Part shown: piece after piece, positions 13,358-21,738 of the stretch
How the letters are laid out: each line of letters opens with the position of its first letter
Position numbering within the stretch: position 1 is the first letter of the stretch
Virus record (IMG/VR): IMGVR_UViG_3300034107_000379
Location: 1-32,196 of that record
Strand: one strand, 5' to 3'
DNA from: a virus
DNA: 32,196 nucleotides
Program-made: the position numbers and the translations under genes
The notes under the pieces: generated by a model
Database searches by the model: none
What the model was told of the DNA's origin: nothing
What the model saw: only the letters and a program-made list of their open reading frames with translations

Positions 13358-14240
13358 GAGAGCTGATAAAGGTAGCTGCTGGCAGCGTTATGTGATAAGA
13401 CCCGGCGTGGTACTGCGTCACCACTCCGTCAGTCTGTGACGCGATGCGAACGTAAATGTTGGTCGCTGGCGATGCGGTTGGCTTGGTTGCAGAGACGACA
13501 AGGCTGGCCGATGTGACCTGCCAGCGGCGAAAGACCATCAAGAGCGTTGTGTAGTGCGTAAACGATTTGACCTGTCCGTCGCCACCCGCACCCCCGTCTC
13601 CTCCGTCGCCACCTTCTGCTGGCGTGCCTGAGTTCTCATAAAAGCTATCTCCTCCGCCGCTTCCTACGCCCGGACCGCCTGGAGTTTGACCGGATGCGGA
13701 CTCTCCAGTCATACCAGAATAGCCCGCAGTTCCTTGGCCGCCGCCGCCGCCGCCGCCCGCATCACCCCCCGCACCCCCGCCGCCGGTCGTGACGGAAAGT
13801 GTTGTCGCGCCCGTCGATGAGAGCGTTCCGCTCATGTTTGCGTCGGTCTGCGATAACTGAATGCGAAGCCACACGCTGCTGCCAGACGGAACCGATAGAG
13901 TGGTCGGTCCAATGCTCGCTTGTTGTGCCAGCCAGTTTGTCGGCAGAGGGTTGCTCATAGTCGGAGTACCCCACTCGATGCCGTAGACCTTGCCCGCCGT
14001 AATGTCTAGCGTGTTAAATCCCGGCGACGTTGCCTTGAAGTCGTGATTGATGGCGACCGTTGGCGCGGGCTGCGTCTCTTGGTCAGCGTGCAGCAAAATC
14101 CCGGCATTGGTTTCCTCTAACCGCATGTTGGCGCCTTCGATCGGCGTCTGCATCTTGATGCGCCGCACGATCTTCTCTAGCGTTTTGCCAGTCAGAACGT
14201 ACACGTCGCCAAGATTGAAGTTGGGAATGTCCGGCAGCAT
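13347..14240 (-). CDS. glycine-rich tail-tip protein, paralogue B
   Basis: This 297-residue protein opens MLPDIPNFNLGDVYVLTGKT and has the same layout as its neighbours: the LEETNAGILL strand near residue 40, a VYGIEWGTP segment, a glycine-rich middle (GGGGAGGDAGGGGGGGQG) and an end LPAATFISSLVS. It starts on a TAATG overlap with paralogue A. Likely a tail-tip or adhesin subunit. Confidence 0.8.
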   Translation of the reverse strand: MLPDIPNFNLGDVYVLTGKTLEKIVRRIKMQTPIEGANMRLEETNAGILLHADQETQPAPTVAINHDFKATSPGFNTLDITAGKVYGIEWGTPTMSNPLPTNWLAQQASIGPTTLSVPSGSSVWLRIQLSQTDANMSGTLSSTGATTLSVTTGGGGAGGDAGGGGGGGQGTAGYSGMTGESASGQTPGGPGVGSGGGDSFYENSGTPAEGGDGGDGGAGGDGQVKSFTHYTTLLMVFRRWQVTSASLVVSATKPTASPATNIYVRIASQTDGVVTQYHAGSYHITLPAATFISSLVS

Positions 14241-15118
14241 TAGGCGATAATAAAGGTAATTGCCGGCGGTGTGATCGAGATGGTGCCCGCTACGTGCTGC
14301 GTGATACTGGTGCCGCTAATTGTAGCCAGTTGAATCCACGAGAGTGCTTCGCTCGATGCGCCCTTGGCCGTGTGTAGCGAGATGCCATTAATCGACCATT
14401 TGCGGATCTGCGCGGTTCCCTTTGTCGCGCGCGTAAACGTAACACTGCCGCCTGCACCACCGGCGCCACCCGCTCCACCTGAGCCACCGCTGGCCCCGTA
14501 GCTATTACCGAGCCCTGTCACCTGCGTCGGTGGATCGGTACTGTAATCCAGCACGATGCCACCTGCGCCACCGAGCCCTGTATCGTCTCCGTTTGTTCCG
14601 CTGGCGCCGCTCACTGCGCGAATGTCCGGTTGTACCCCCGCAGCCGCGCCACCACCACCACCTCCGCCGCCTCGACCGCCCGCAGCACCTGAAATGTTGT
14701 AGGTGATCGTGCCAAGCGGCCCGGTCGTCGTGGTGTCGCTTTCCGACCACAGCACGCTAAGCCAGACTTGTGTCACTGTGCCGCTTAGACTGCCGCCGAT
14801 GTAATTGACCTCTCGCTGCCAGTCGCCCGGCGTCGGATTATCGCCTACAATGGCACCCCACAGCGGATACATCAGCTTGCCGGGTGCGACGACCACATTG
14901 GTCCCGTCGAGCGATACAGCAAAGCCCAAAGCGAAAGGAGCGGCCACCCCGCCAGAGCCGAGCCGGTCGATAATCTGGCCGTCCTTGGTCTCGGTGATAA
15001 TGACCGTTTCCGAGCTGAGTAGCCGCTGCAAACGAATGCGATCTACCAGACGGTTGAGCAGCCAGCCCGACCGTCCGCCGTTGACCTTCGGGTCGATGAC
15101 TGGAAGTTCTGGCAGCAT
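14240..15118 (-). CDS. glycine-rich tail-tip protein, paralogue A
   Basis: This 292-residue protein opens MLPELPVIDPKVNGGRSGWL, with ITETKDGQII near residue 40, a glycine-rich middle (AAGGRGGGGGGGGAAAG and SGGSGGAGGAGGAGG) and an end TPPAITFIIA. It is the most divergent of three tandem paralogues. It overlaps the preceding stop (TGATG). Function is inferred to be adsorption, from position after the tape measure and from composition. Confidence 0.8.
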   Translation of the reverse strand: MLPELPVIDPKVNGGRSGWLLNRLVDRIRLQRLLSSETVIITETKDGQIIDRLGSGGVAAPFALGFAVSLDGTNVVVAPGKLMYPLWGAIVGDNPTPGDWQREVNYIGGSLSGTVTQVWLSVLWSESDTTTTGPLGTITYNISGAAGGRGGGGGGGGAAAGVQPDIRAVSGASGTNGDDTGLGGAGGIVLDYSTDPPTQVTGLGNSYGASGGSGGAGGAGGAGGSVTFTRATKGTAQIRKWSINGISLHTAKGASSEALSWIQLATISGTSITQHVAGTISITPPAITFIIA

Positions 15119-15759
15119 CAGCCTGGCATGTATTCGTAAATGTAGACCATCGACTGTTTGACGAGGTATATTGAGACGCCATCGCCGTTGATCGTCTCAA
15201 TCTCCAGCCCGTCTTGAATCCAGCCAAACGGAAAGTTAAAGACCGGAGTTGTCGGCTCTGTCGTAAACGGGTTTGTTGGTGGAGGTGGTAGCGGTCCCAG
15301 AGCAATAGCGTTTTCCGGCCTTGTGGCGGTGTTCGGGAAAAACTCCGTCACTTGATGAAACGTGCAGCTCAAGTTGATGTACTGGCCCTGAATCTCGCCC
15401 GTGTTGCTTGTCCCCGGCACTGTGCCTAGTCCGCTCTTGTAGCTCTGGATCTTGCTCGATACCGTTCTCTTCACCGCCTGCGCGCCAAGCAGCCCCGCCG
15501 CCTGCACGTCAAACGAGTAGATGTTTGACCCCTCCTGCGTGATGCTGACGCCGTTGAAGTACATGTTCGGATAGAACGCCGGCTGCATCCCGGTGGCGAA
15601 GTGGGTAGCCGCATACGTAGCAGGCGTGTCGGTCCGCGCGTAGTATTTCAAGGTCATCGTGTCCCATCCGCTTTCGGACACGGACAAGCGCAGTCCGTTC
15701 TCGGCAAGGATTGGATCTGTTGATCCCGGCCAAAATGTTTCAGTGGATGAAATTGGCAT
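15118..15759 (-). CDS. tail protein downstream of tape measure
   Basis: This 213-residue protein starts MPISSTETFWPGSTDPILAE and is beta-rich, with a proline cluster (LGPLPPPPTNPFTTEP) near residue 155 and an aromatic C-terminus (YLVKQSMVYIYEYMPG). It occupies the place of a distal tail or baseplate-hub component. No close family recognised. Confidence 0.7.
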   Translation of the reverse strand: MPISSTETFWPGSTDPILAENGLRLSVSESGWDTMTLKYYARTDTPATYAATHFATGMQPAFYPNMYFNGVSITQEGSNIYSFDVQAAGLLGAQAVKRTVSSKIQSYKSGLGTVPGTSNTGEIQGQYINLSCTFHQVTEFFPNTATRPENAIALGPLPPPPTNPFTTEPTTPVFNFPFGWIQDGLEIETINGDGVSIYLVKQSMVYIYEYMPG

Positions 15760-15761
15760 GG

Positions 15762-17288
15762 TTAAGCGGTCGCGAGACGGGTTAAGACGTTAAAAATACC
15801 TTCAAGAGTGGCGTTGGCTTTTTTCTGATCTTCATTGCCAACTTTCTCTTTTGCCATTTCCCGCCGCAATCTTTCCTTGTTCATAAACGGATCAATGTTG
15901 CCTTCCTTCTGCATTCGCTTCCACTCGTCGTTTACTTCTTTTTCAAACATCCTCCTACCCACAAGCCTTTCCGCTCGTTTGCGGTCGTTCTCTTCACGCA
16001 TCTGTGCCCTGCGCTCTCTTGGGCCTAGTAGTTGCTGATTTACCTCTTTTTCAAACTGAGCTTTTTTCTTTTCGAGAATAGATTGCTCTAATCCGTCTTT
16101 TTGCTTCAAAAGACCTAATGCCCTACCAACAGCGGTCGCATCGGCTTCAGTTAAAGCCGTTCCATTTTCTCTTGCCTTGTTCAGTTTCAAAATAAGATCG
16201 TTCATGTGGTAAATGGATTCGATCTCCTTGTTTACCATGTCGAGCTTGGTCTGATCGTCCTCAACATTTTGAGTGCTGAGCGACATCACTTTCATCCTTT
16301 CGTTTAACGTCTTAATGTATTCAGCCTCTCGCTTTATCTTGTCGGCGGTCGATTTCTTTTCGTCGGCTTCCTTTTTCTCGGCGTCCGTTTTTGTTTGTGA
16401 TTGAGCAGCCGTTAATTTCTCCTGCATTTTTACGGAAAACGATAAAGCATCCCGATAGGAGTTTAATTGATCCTCGTTTATTAAAAACGTCTCATAGACA
16501 GAAATCAAAGCCTTCCGAAAATCATTGGCCTTGGTAATCCCTTCGTTTACGCCACCCAGAAACGACGAAAGAAATCCGCTTTCATCAGCAGTTATTGACG
16601 CCATCGTCATTTTTATCTTCTTCAGCTCTTCGTCGAGCCCCGCCGCGACTGGCTGCACGTTAGCCATCCCGTTTAGCATCTTGTCTGTGAAATCCTTCGC
16701 AGAAATGCCCATCTTTTGAAGTTCTTCGGTATTGCTTGTACCGAAAGCCTGCTTCATTAAATTGCGAACGGTTGGCAGCCGTTCCGCAATTTGATTGATT
16801 TCTTCGGCAAACACTTTGCCTTTTGAGCTGATTTGAGAGAACGCCATGATGACGCCTTTCATCTCTTCTCCACCACCGCCGAAAGCTGCGACATTTTTCC
16901 CCAGCGTTTGAATGTGCCCGGTGGCTTCCTCCGCTGTGTAGCCCATCGTTTGCAGTCGGATCTGCGCATCAACTGTTGATGCGAGATCCATACCTGGTTG
17001 CAAAGCGACCTTTTGCAGCTCCTTAAATTTCTTGTTGGCTGACTCGGCTCCACCTGTCACTAAAGCCAACTGCCTTTTGAACTTCTCAAAACTGACCGTG
17101 CTTTCAGTAATTTTACCACCTAAAGCGCCGACAGACGCGCCTACCGCACCAAACGCCGCCACATTGCGCAGCGTGTTAAATTGACTAGACATCCGCGACA
17201 CAGCGGAGTTTGACGCAATGATTGCGCGATTCAGCCCGCCTTGAAAGTCGGCAGAGTTTAGCCTGAGTGTTGCATCAAGAGAGACCAT
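15762..17288 (-). CDS. tail tape measure protein
   Basis: The 508-residue protein sets tail length. It opens SLDATLRLNSADFQGGLNRA, followed by a hydrophobic Gly/Ala segment (NVAAFGAVGASVGALGG, 42-59). Residues 60-190 match the N-terminal tape-measure domain (LQKVALQPGM, YTAEEATGHIQTLGKN, VFAEEINQIAERLPTVRNLM). A long charged coiled coil follows from about 285. It is short for the family; at about 1.5 angstrom per residue the tail would be about 76 nm. It lies 9 nt after the GT reading frame. Confidence 0.92.
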   Translation of the reverse strand: MVSLDATLRLNSADFQGGLNRAIIASNSAVSRMSSQFNTLRNVAAFGAVGASVGALGGKITESTVSFEKFKRQLALVTGGAESANKKFKELQKVALQPGMDLASTVDAQIRLQTMGYTAEEATGHIQTLGKNVAAFGGGGEEMKGVIMAFSQISSKGKVFAEEINQIAERLPTVRNLMKQAFGTSNTEELQKMGISAKDFTDKMLNGMANVQPVAAGLDEELKKIKMTMASITADESGFLSSFLGGVNEGITKANDFRKALISVYETFLINEDQLNSYRDALSFSVKMQEKLTAAQSQTKTDAEKKEADEKKSTADKIKREAEYIKTLNERMKVMSLSTQNVEDDQTKLDMVNKEIESIYHMNDLILKLNKARENGTALTEADATAVGRALGLLKQKDGLEQSILEKKKAQFEKEVNQQLLGPRERRAQMREENDRKRAERLVGRRMFEKEVNDEWKRMQKEGNIDPFMNKERLRREMAKEKVGNEDQKKANATLEGIFNVLTRLATA

Positions 17289-17297
17289 TGCTGATTG

Positions 17298-17983
17298 TCA
17301 AATGTCAAGCCTACGCCAAGGCTTGTCTTTTAGCATTTTACGAACACTAGCCATTGCAAGGCTTTCTCGTCCGTCGCTTGGCCATTGAGTCTCATTGCCC
17401 TGCATTAGGTAGGAAACGTGCATGTAGGCCAATCCTCGTGACAATGGAAGATCCCACAGAATGGAATCTTCATCCAGCCCGGTCATTTGATGCACTAATG
17501 CGACGTAATAGGCTGACCAGACCGGATACGCTAAGGCTTTTTTACCTCAACCCCTTCCGCCGGCAGAACCTCGGACTGATTTGCAGATGAATCGTTCAGG
17601 ATTCTAATGCCAAGCGAAATGGCTTCAGACTCCAGCCTGATCGGCACTTTTTCGTCGCACCAGTCCTCAAAAGCATCTAGGACAGACTGCATCCCCTGTG
17701 ACCGCAACTGCTTCAGCTCCGCTTTAGGTGTCGAGCACACAAAAATGATGGCCTTTGCTAATGGTGTGAACAAAACCACATCATCAAAGCACTGACTCAA
17801 CAAAGGAAATCCGGCCTTGTGGCACAAGGATGACCACAGATCTTTTCTAGCTGAAGTCAGCCCTTCAAACTGTTTCCCGCCCCATGAATAGCCGCTGTTG
17901 AAGGCGGCTTCTCTCTTTTTCTCTGCGGCTTCCTCCGTAGGAAGGTCAAGGATTGAAATGTTTCTCTCAGCAAGTGGCGTCAT
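17298..17983 (-). CDS. tail assembly chaperone GT fusion via -1 frameshift
   Basis: The G-like frame shifts -1 at A AAA AAG and continues Ala-Leu-Ala-Tyr-Pro-Val-Trp without a stop into the downstream frame, to the stop at 17298. The fusion is 228 residues. The T-like part contains MTGLDEDSILWDLPLSRGLA and ends KPWRRLDI. In lambda, gpG and gpGT bind tape measure and tail tube before assembly. The downstream frame has no good start of its own (a GTG at 17495 is the nearest), which favours the fusion. Small product T alone is unlikely. Confidence 0.82.
17531..17983 (-). CDS. tail assembly chaperone, G-like
   Basis: This 150-residue acidic/helical protein (MTPLAERNISILDLPTEEAA...) ends VEVKKP at a TAG directly after a canonical slippery heptamer. 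It lies immediately before the tape measure gene, as lambda gene G does. The zero-frame product is the abundant chaperone that coats the tape measure. It overlaps the preceding stop (ATGA). Confidence 0.8.
   Translation of the reverse strand: MTPLAERNISILDLPTEEAAEKKREAAFNSGYSWGGKQFEGLTSARKDLWSSLCHKAGFPLLSQCFDDVVLFTPLAKAIIFVCSTPKAELKQLRSQGMQSVLDAFEDWCDEKVPIRLESEAISLGIRILNDSSANQSEVLPAEGVEVKKP
17537..17543 (-). promoter_or_regulatory. -1 ribosomal slippery site A AAA AAG
   Basis: Zero-frame codons are GTA AAA AAG CCT TAG, so the heptamer A AAA AAG fits X XXY YYZ exactly and has the best-known bacterial slippery sequence (as in dnaX). The stop is two codons later. No downstream pseudoknot was checked. 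Confidence 0.85.
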
Positions 17984-18381
17984 GGGCGGCCAGTATGCAG
18001 GAAACGCTCTGCCATTGCAAGCCCGTCGCCTGTGATATTTTCCCGCACGTAGGCTGTCCGCTTGCTTCCCTTGATGCTGATCAAGATCATGCGTTCCGCT
18101 GCCTGCACCGCACGAGCCACAGCGTGCCTGTTCTTGACGGCGGTAATCGCATAGAGCAGAGGGTGCTCTGGGTCGAGCTTTTCAAGATCTCCGCTCTTCA
18201 GCATCTTCATCAGTTCACCCGTCCGGTAAGCCGGGTTTGTGGCGCTTTCCGTCGCCAGAAAGACGGTGACGTACTCCTTGCCTGTGTCCGCCCGGACTTG
18301 AACGTCCGGTTTCATTGGAACGCCGATCGTGCCAAAGGCTGCTGCCAAGTCTAGGTCGTTACAAGGAATCCAAGTGTGCAT
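17980..18381 (-). CDS. tail-region hypothetical protein
   Basis: A 133-residue protein (MHTWIPCNDLDLAAAFGTIG...) with a helical C-terminal half (AITAVKNRHAVARAVQAAER). It stands between the tail tube and the G/GT chaperones. It could be a tail assembly factor; no family recognised. It is 3 nt from the previous stop. Confidence 0.7.
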   Translation of the reverse strand: MHTWIPCNDLDLAAAFGTIGVPMKPDVQVRADTGKEYVTVFLATESATNPAYRTGELMKMLKSGDLEKLDPEHPLLYAITAVKNRHAVARAVQAAERMILISIKGSKRTAYVRENITGDGLAMAERFLHTGRP

Positions 18382-18384
18382 CCA

Positions 18385-18786
18385 TTAAACAAATGGATAT
18401 TGCTTCACTGTAAAGGTTGTCTTTGCGATTTCTTCGTTTGTCTCAGAGCGAGTTGGGTCAAGGTAAACCATAACGCCGTCGGTAGGCACAAAACCAAAAG
18501 TGTCGGCTGTAAAGTTGGCCAAGGTCATGACTTGTTCGCCAGGGTGACCATTGGAAAGCGATCCGGTCCGGTTGCTGATATAGCCGTCAAAAGCAAACGA
18601 AATGGTCGGATTGCGGTACTCAAGCGCAAAAGTCACGCCGCGCGCGTCCATGTAGGCTTTTTCATCCCGTGTGGCTGTGGTGGTCAGTGACTGCACCAGA
18701 ATCTCTGGCGTAGTTGGATTTGATTCATTCAACAAGGTAGTTGAAGGAATGTTCCCATAGCGGATGATTGCATCGACGGCGGCCAT
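18385..18786 (-). CDS. major tail (tube) protein candidate
   Basis: I placed the start at MAAVDAIIRYGNIPSTTLLN, giving 133 residues; the longer frame overlaps the previous gene. The sequence is beta-rich with a GVTFALEYRNPTISFAFDGY segment and a loop before LANFTADTFGFVP, as in tail-tube folds. The position before the chaperone pair and after the terminator-like protein matches lambda gpV. Shorter than gpV because no extra Ig domain is present. Confidence 0.72.
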   Translation of the reverse strand: MAAVDAIIRYGNIPSTTLLNESNPTTPEILVQSLTTTATRDEKAYMDARGVTFALEYRNPTISFAFDGYISNRTGSLSNGHPGEQVMTLANFTADTFGFVPTDGVMVYLDPTRSETNEEIAKTTFTVKQYPFV

Positions 18787-18808
18787 ATTATTGAATGGTG
18801 TGTCAATC

Positions 18809-19294
18809 TTACTGTTCCGTGGTCGCACAAACCACGGTGAAACTGTACTCGGTTGAAATCTCGTCTTCGCTCATCGTTCCGTTGGCCTGAGATTTTGCAT
18901 ACATCTTGACGACGTAAATATCCTCTCCGTTGTCGATGGCGTTGATCGCATCAGGTAATGACAAACCATTCCAGACGCCAAAGAGTCGCGCACTCAGATT
19001 CTCAGCCCGTAGCTCGTGCCTAGGACGTGTGTCGCTGCCGAACGTCTGGTTTGCCTCTTCTCTGTCCTCGACCATGGCAACAGTGATCCCGACGCGAAAA
19101 GCGTTGGTGCCCGGAAAGACTTCCTGATTGTCTGTGGCCTGCACTGAAAAAAACGGATATTTCTCCTGTGTGAACTCTCGTCCATTGCGCGCAGAAAAGC
19201 CTAGGAACAACGGAAGCGAAATAAGGTCATTCGTGAGAATGGTACAGATGCGCCGTTGCAGCCTGTCGCCGGGATTGATTGGATACGTGTTCAT
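18809..19294 (-). CDS. tail terminator-like protein
   Basis: This 161-residue protein (MNTYPINPGDRLQRRICTIL...) has the start-helix plus mixed beta/helix pattern of the gpU-like minor tail proteins: a helix, then FFSVQATDNQEVFPG and a central FRVGITVAMVED strand. Position after the gpZ-like protein supports it. It ends in a beta strand (EYSFTVVCATTEQ). Family assignment is by synteny. Confidence 0.68.
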   Translation of the reverse strand: MNTYPINPGDRLQRRICTILTNDLISLPLFLGFSARNGREFTQEKYPFFSVQATDNQEVFPGTNAFRVGITVAMVEDREEANQTFGSDTRPRHELRAENLSARLFGVWNGLSLPDAINAIDNGEDIYVVKMYAKSQANGTMSEDEISTEYSFTVVCATTEQ

Positions 19295-19920
19295 TACGCG
19301 AAACCTGTGCTTTTTGCGATTCTTTGCATGTCTTGGTTCATGAACTTGATGAAAATCGCTTTTACTTCTGGAAGGCTTTCTCTGAATGCTTCAGGCGCAA
19401 TCTTGGCTGCTCCTTCGCGTGCGTTGCGCGCAAATGCTTCAACTTTGAAAAAAAGTGATTCTGTGGCCAGCTTGCCTTGGCTTCTTCCTTTAAAATTCCG
19501 CTGCGTGCCGACTTTGCGATTTGGCACTTTAAATTGTTTAAAGGCCGGAATAAAGCCTGCGCGAAGGAATTGTGCCGAGTTGTTGCGCGCGCCGACAAAA
19601 CGATCAATTTGTTCTGTCAGATCTGCAGGAATAGGTTTTCCTCTTTTTTTAAGGCGCCAGATAAAAATGGCCATGGCAGCCGTGTTGTTGTACTTCGATT
19701 TTGAACGCTTTGCCTTATAGCGCCCTTTAGCCGGCCCCAGCAATTCTTGTTTTATCTTCCTTCCGCCAGGCGTTTTGTTAATGACACGCTTTGCGGCAAA
19801 AGGTACCCAATACCGCATGGCCTTGTTGACCACCTCGGCATCAGTCTTGTTCTTCATCTGCGCATATTGCGAAAGAGCACGCCGCAGCGCCGCATCTTCT
19901 ACTGTGAGAGTCACGCTCAT
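19294..19920 (-). CDS. tail completion protein, gpZ-like
   Basis: A 208-residue basic protein with N-terminal helix (LTVEDAALRRALSQYAQMKN) followed by lysine/arginine-rich stretches (GRYKAKRSKSKYNN) and a central 'FKVPNRKVGTQRNFKGR' loop. Minor tail protein Z-like proteins, which help head-tail joining, have this size and charge. The start overlaps the previous stop (ATGA). It is distinct from HK97 gp10-type only by weak features, so either family is possible. Confidence 0.7.
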   Translation of the reverse strand: MSVTLTVEDAALRRALSQYAQMKNKTDAEVVNKAMRYWVPFAAKRVINKTPGGRKIKQELLGPAKGRYKAKRSKSKYNNTAAMAIFIWRLKKRGKPIPADLTEQIDRFVGARNNSAQFLRAGFIPAFKQFKVPNRKVGTQRNFKGRSQGKLATESLFFKVEAFARNAREGAAKIAPEAFRESLPEVKAIFIKFMNQDMQRIAKSTGFA

Positions 19921-20276
19921 GCTGCCGTTGCCTCCTTGTTCGGGTCAATCAAATCAAGCGCATAGAATGGCCGGATCGTGTTAGTCTGGATGCTGTCGAT
20001 GCGAAGAGTCCTTGCCGTTGCCAGCGTGGTGCCAAACTTCACCTCGTCGCCAGTTTGTGGTACGGTCGTGAACTCTGCCTTTGTCGCATTAACCGTCAGC
20101 GTTTCGTCTTTAACCACGATTGACGCAAGTAAATTGCGTTGATTGCGTCCCGTCGATTCGTAGCACCGGACCTGCGCGCCATTGTGCCAGACGTACAGCA
20201 TGGCCGTGTCTGATACCGTCCCGAACTTGGTGCGGATGCGTCCATGAGCGGATGCGATGCGTTGCGCGTAGGTCAT
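19917..20276 (-). CDS. head-tail connector candidate
   Basis: I chose MTYAQRIASAHGRIRTKFGT because it follows the terminator and removes a stretch that is the hairpin itself. The 119-residue protein is beta-rich after the first helix (AMLYVWHNGAQVRCYES). Its place after the capsid and cement genes suggests a gpFII-like neck component. Confidence 0.68.
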   Translation of the reverse strand: MTYAQRIASAHGRIRTKFGTVSDTAMLYVWHNGAQVRCYESTGRNQRNLLASIVVKDETLTVNATKAEFTTVPQTGDEVKFGTTLATARTLRIDSIQTNTIRPFYALDLIDPNKEATAA

Positions 20277-20281
20277 ACAAT

Positions 20282-20318
20282 AAAAAGCGGCTGACAAGCA
20301 TGAAAGCCTGTCAGCCGC
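20282..20318 (-). terminator. intrinsic terminator after capsid/cement genes
   Basis: On the minus strand, GCGGCTGACA (20318-20309) pairs with TGTCAGCCGC (20296-20287), with three further inner pairs possible and a TTTCAT loop, followed by TTTTTA. It lies between the cement gene and the neck gene and would limit read-through from the abundant head transcripts. Confidence 0.88.
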
Positions 20319-20348
20319 CCACGATGATGACAACACCTACACCAAAAA

Positions 20349-20759
20349 CTAGCTGAGCAGTTTGACTGCGGCGCTCACCGCGCTCATGTCGCCGGATGTG
20401 CCAGAGCTGGTGAACTTGACGTTCACGTAGCGCGGACAGTTGGCAGGAAGGCGGAAGCGGAAGGCGGTTTCAACCGTGCCGCTGGCGCTGCCGGACAAGG
20501 TGGCCGAGAGCCCGAGGCTGGTGGATGGCGTGACGGCAGCGCCGCCTTGAACCAACACCGCAATAGCGTCACCGGAAGCCAACTGGGTAGAAGTCAGCGC
20601 CGGAATGCGCACCTCAAGCTCGTGCTCTTCAGGGAAAAACCCTTTAGAGTTGGTGCCGAGGTCGAGGTCGGGAGAAGTGACGTTGCCGTCTGAGGCGGTC
20701 AGGAGCCGCGCCTTCGTCAGGTCAGCGTCCTGAATGTTACGAGAAAATTCGTTTGGCAT
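20349..20759 (-). CDS. capsid cement/decoration protein candidate
   Basis: This 136-residue protein opens MPNEFSRNIQDADLTKARLL, then a beta-rich body with PDLDLGTNSKGFFPEEHELE and FRFRLPANCPRYVNVKFTSS. The layout resembles Bbp16-type cement proteins: N-terminal arm, 'LDLG' strand and jelly-roll-like strands. It lies directly downstream of the major capsid gene. A terminator follows it, so the two are likely co-expressed at high level. Confidence 0.72.
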   Translation of the reverse strand: MPNEFSRNIQDADLTKARLLTASDGNVTSPDLDLGTNSKGFFPEEHELEVRIPALTSTQLASGDAIAVLVQGGAAVTPSTSLGLSATLSGSASGTVETAFRFRLPANCPRYVNVKFTSSGTSGDMSAVSAAVKLLS

Positions 20760-20778
20760 GGTAATGATTCTTTAAGGA

Positions 20779-21720
20779 TTAAGCGGTAAGAGCTTCGGTG
20801 TTGCCGATCGAATCGGTGATGACGATTGGGATACCGTTGGACTCAAGTGGCAACGGAGCGAAAACTTCGGCGCCGGTGGCGGACTTGCTGCCGAGAGCGG
20901 AGAAGGCGGTGGAACGGCTCGACTGGAGCTGGAACGCCGAGCGGCGATTCATCAGCCAGTAATTCGGGCGGTAGCCCACTGGGTACTTGCTGAGCAACTC
21001 GGCCAGTTTGGCATCGGTCACGCCGGCGCCGGAGTCAGCGGTGGCATCCTTAAGGCGGCCAACGCTATATTTACTGCCGACCTGCATTCCGACCCACGCG
21101 GTCAAGTTGGCAACGTGCGCAGGATAGACCGTGCTGGTGCCAACGTTTTCAATGCGCCACTCACCCAGTTCAAAGGTGGTGCCGGAACCGAACACGAGCT
21201 GCACGCCTTGAGTGTCGGTGTTGATGCCGTAGACGGAGGAAGCAGTGTCGCCGGTGGTACCGCCAGCATCCACAACCAAGCCAGCGTTGAACGCTGTGTG
21301 AATCGCCTGCAAGCCGGGAAAGCCCTTCGAATCAACGCTGGTTCCGTAGATGACCTGCGAACCCAGTTCAATCAGCGCCTGTTTCATGACGCCGACAGAC
21401 TCAACGTCTTTCCACGCTTGTTCGCCGTCCTCATAAGCGCGAGCGACCGCAACGTCAGCCTGAACGGCGCCGCTGAGGATATAGCACTCAATGAGCTGGT
21501 TTTCGAACTCCGATTTCGTCGGGGTCGAGCCTTCGTTGGCAGCGCGGAAACCGACGCCTGGGTACGAGACGCGAGACGCGATCTTGTAGCTGGTGCCGCG
21601 AATGGTGCGCGCTGGCAGGATCTGAACTTCGGGAGCGTAGGTCAGCGTTTCCTCAATCAGCCCGACGATAGTGTCGGAGCCGTTGAGTTTGGCAATGTCG
21701 AGAAGATTGGCTTGTGGCAT
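20779..21720 (-). CDS. major capsid protein
   Basis: The 313-residue protein opens MPQANLLDIAKLNGSDTIVG and lacks a long cleavable delta domain, in keeping with a separate scaffold. Signatures include a long E-loop-like stretch (RTIRGTSYKIASRVSYPGVG), a spine-helix region (DVESVGVMKQALIELGSQVI), YGTSVDSKGFPGLQAI, and a C-terminal YWLMNRRSAFQL with PIVITDSIGN, as in HK97-fold capsids. Location after the protease/scaffold fits. It is followed by the cement gene and a terminator. Confidence 0.88.
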   Translation of the reverse strand: MPQANLLDIAKLNGSDTIVGLIEETLTYAPEVQILPARTIRGTSYKIASRVSYPGVGFRAANEGSTPTKSEFENQLIECYILSGAVQADVAVARAYEDGEQAWKDVESVGVMKQALIELGSQVIYGTSVDSKGFPGLQAIHTAFNAGLVVDAGGTTGDTASSVYGINTDTQGVQLVFGSGTTFELGEWRIENVGTSTVYPAHVANLTAWVGMQVGSKYSVGRLKDATADSGAGVTDAKLAELLSKYPVGYRPNYWLMNRRSAFQLQSSRSTAFSALGSKSATGAEVFAPLPLESNGIPIVITDSIGNTEALTA

Positions 21721-21738
21721 GGTCTTAGAAGAAAGTTG

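Noticed and set aside
17298-17495. Separate small gene starting at GTG 17495
   Set aside because: The frame is open back to the slippery site and the arrangement matches G/GT of lambda, so the frameshift product is preferred.
19917-20336. 139-residue version of the connector gene
   Set aside because: Its extra N-terminus is encoded by the terminator hairpin, which would make little sense as coding sequence; the internal ATG at 20276 is used.
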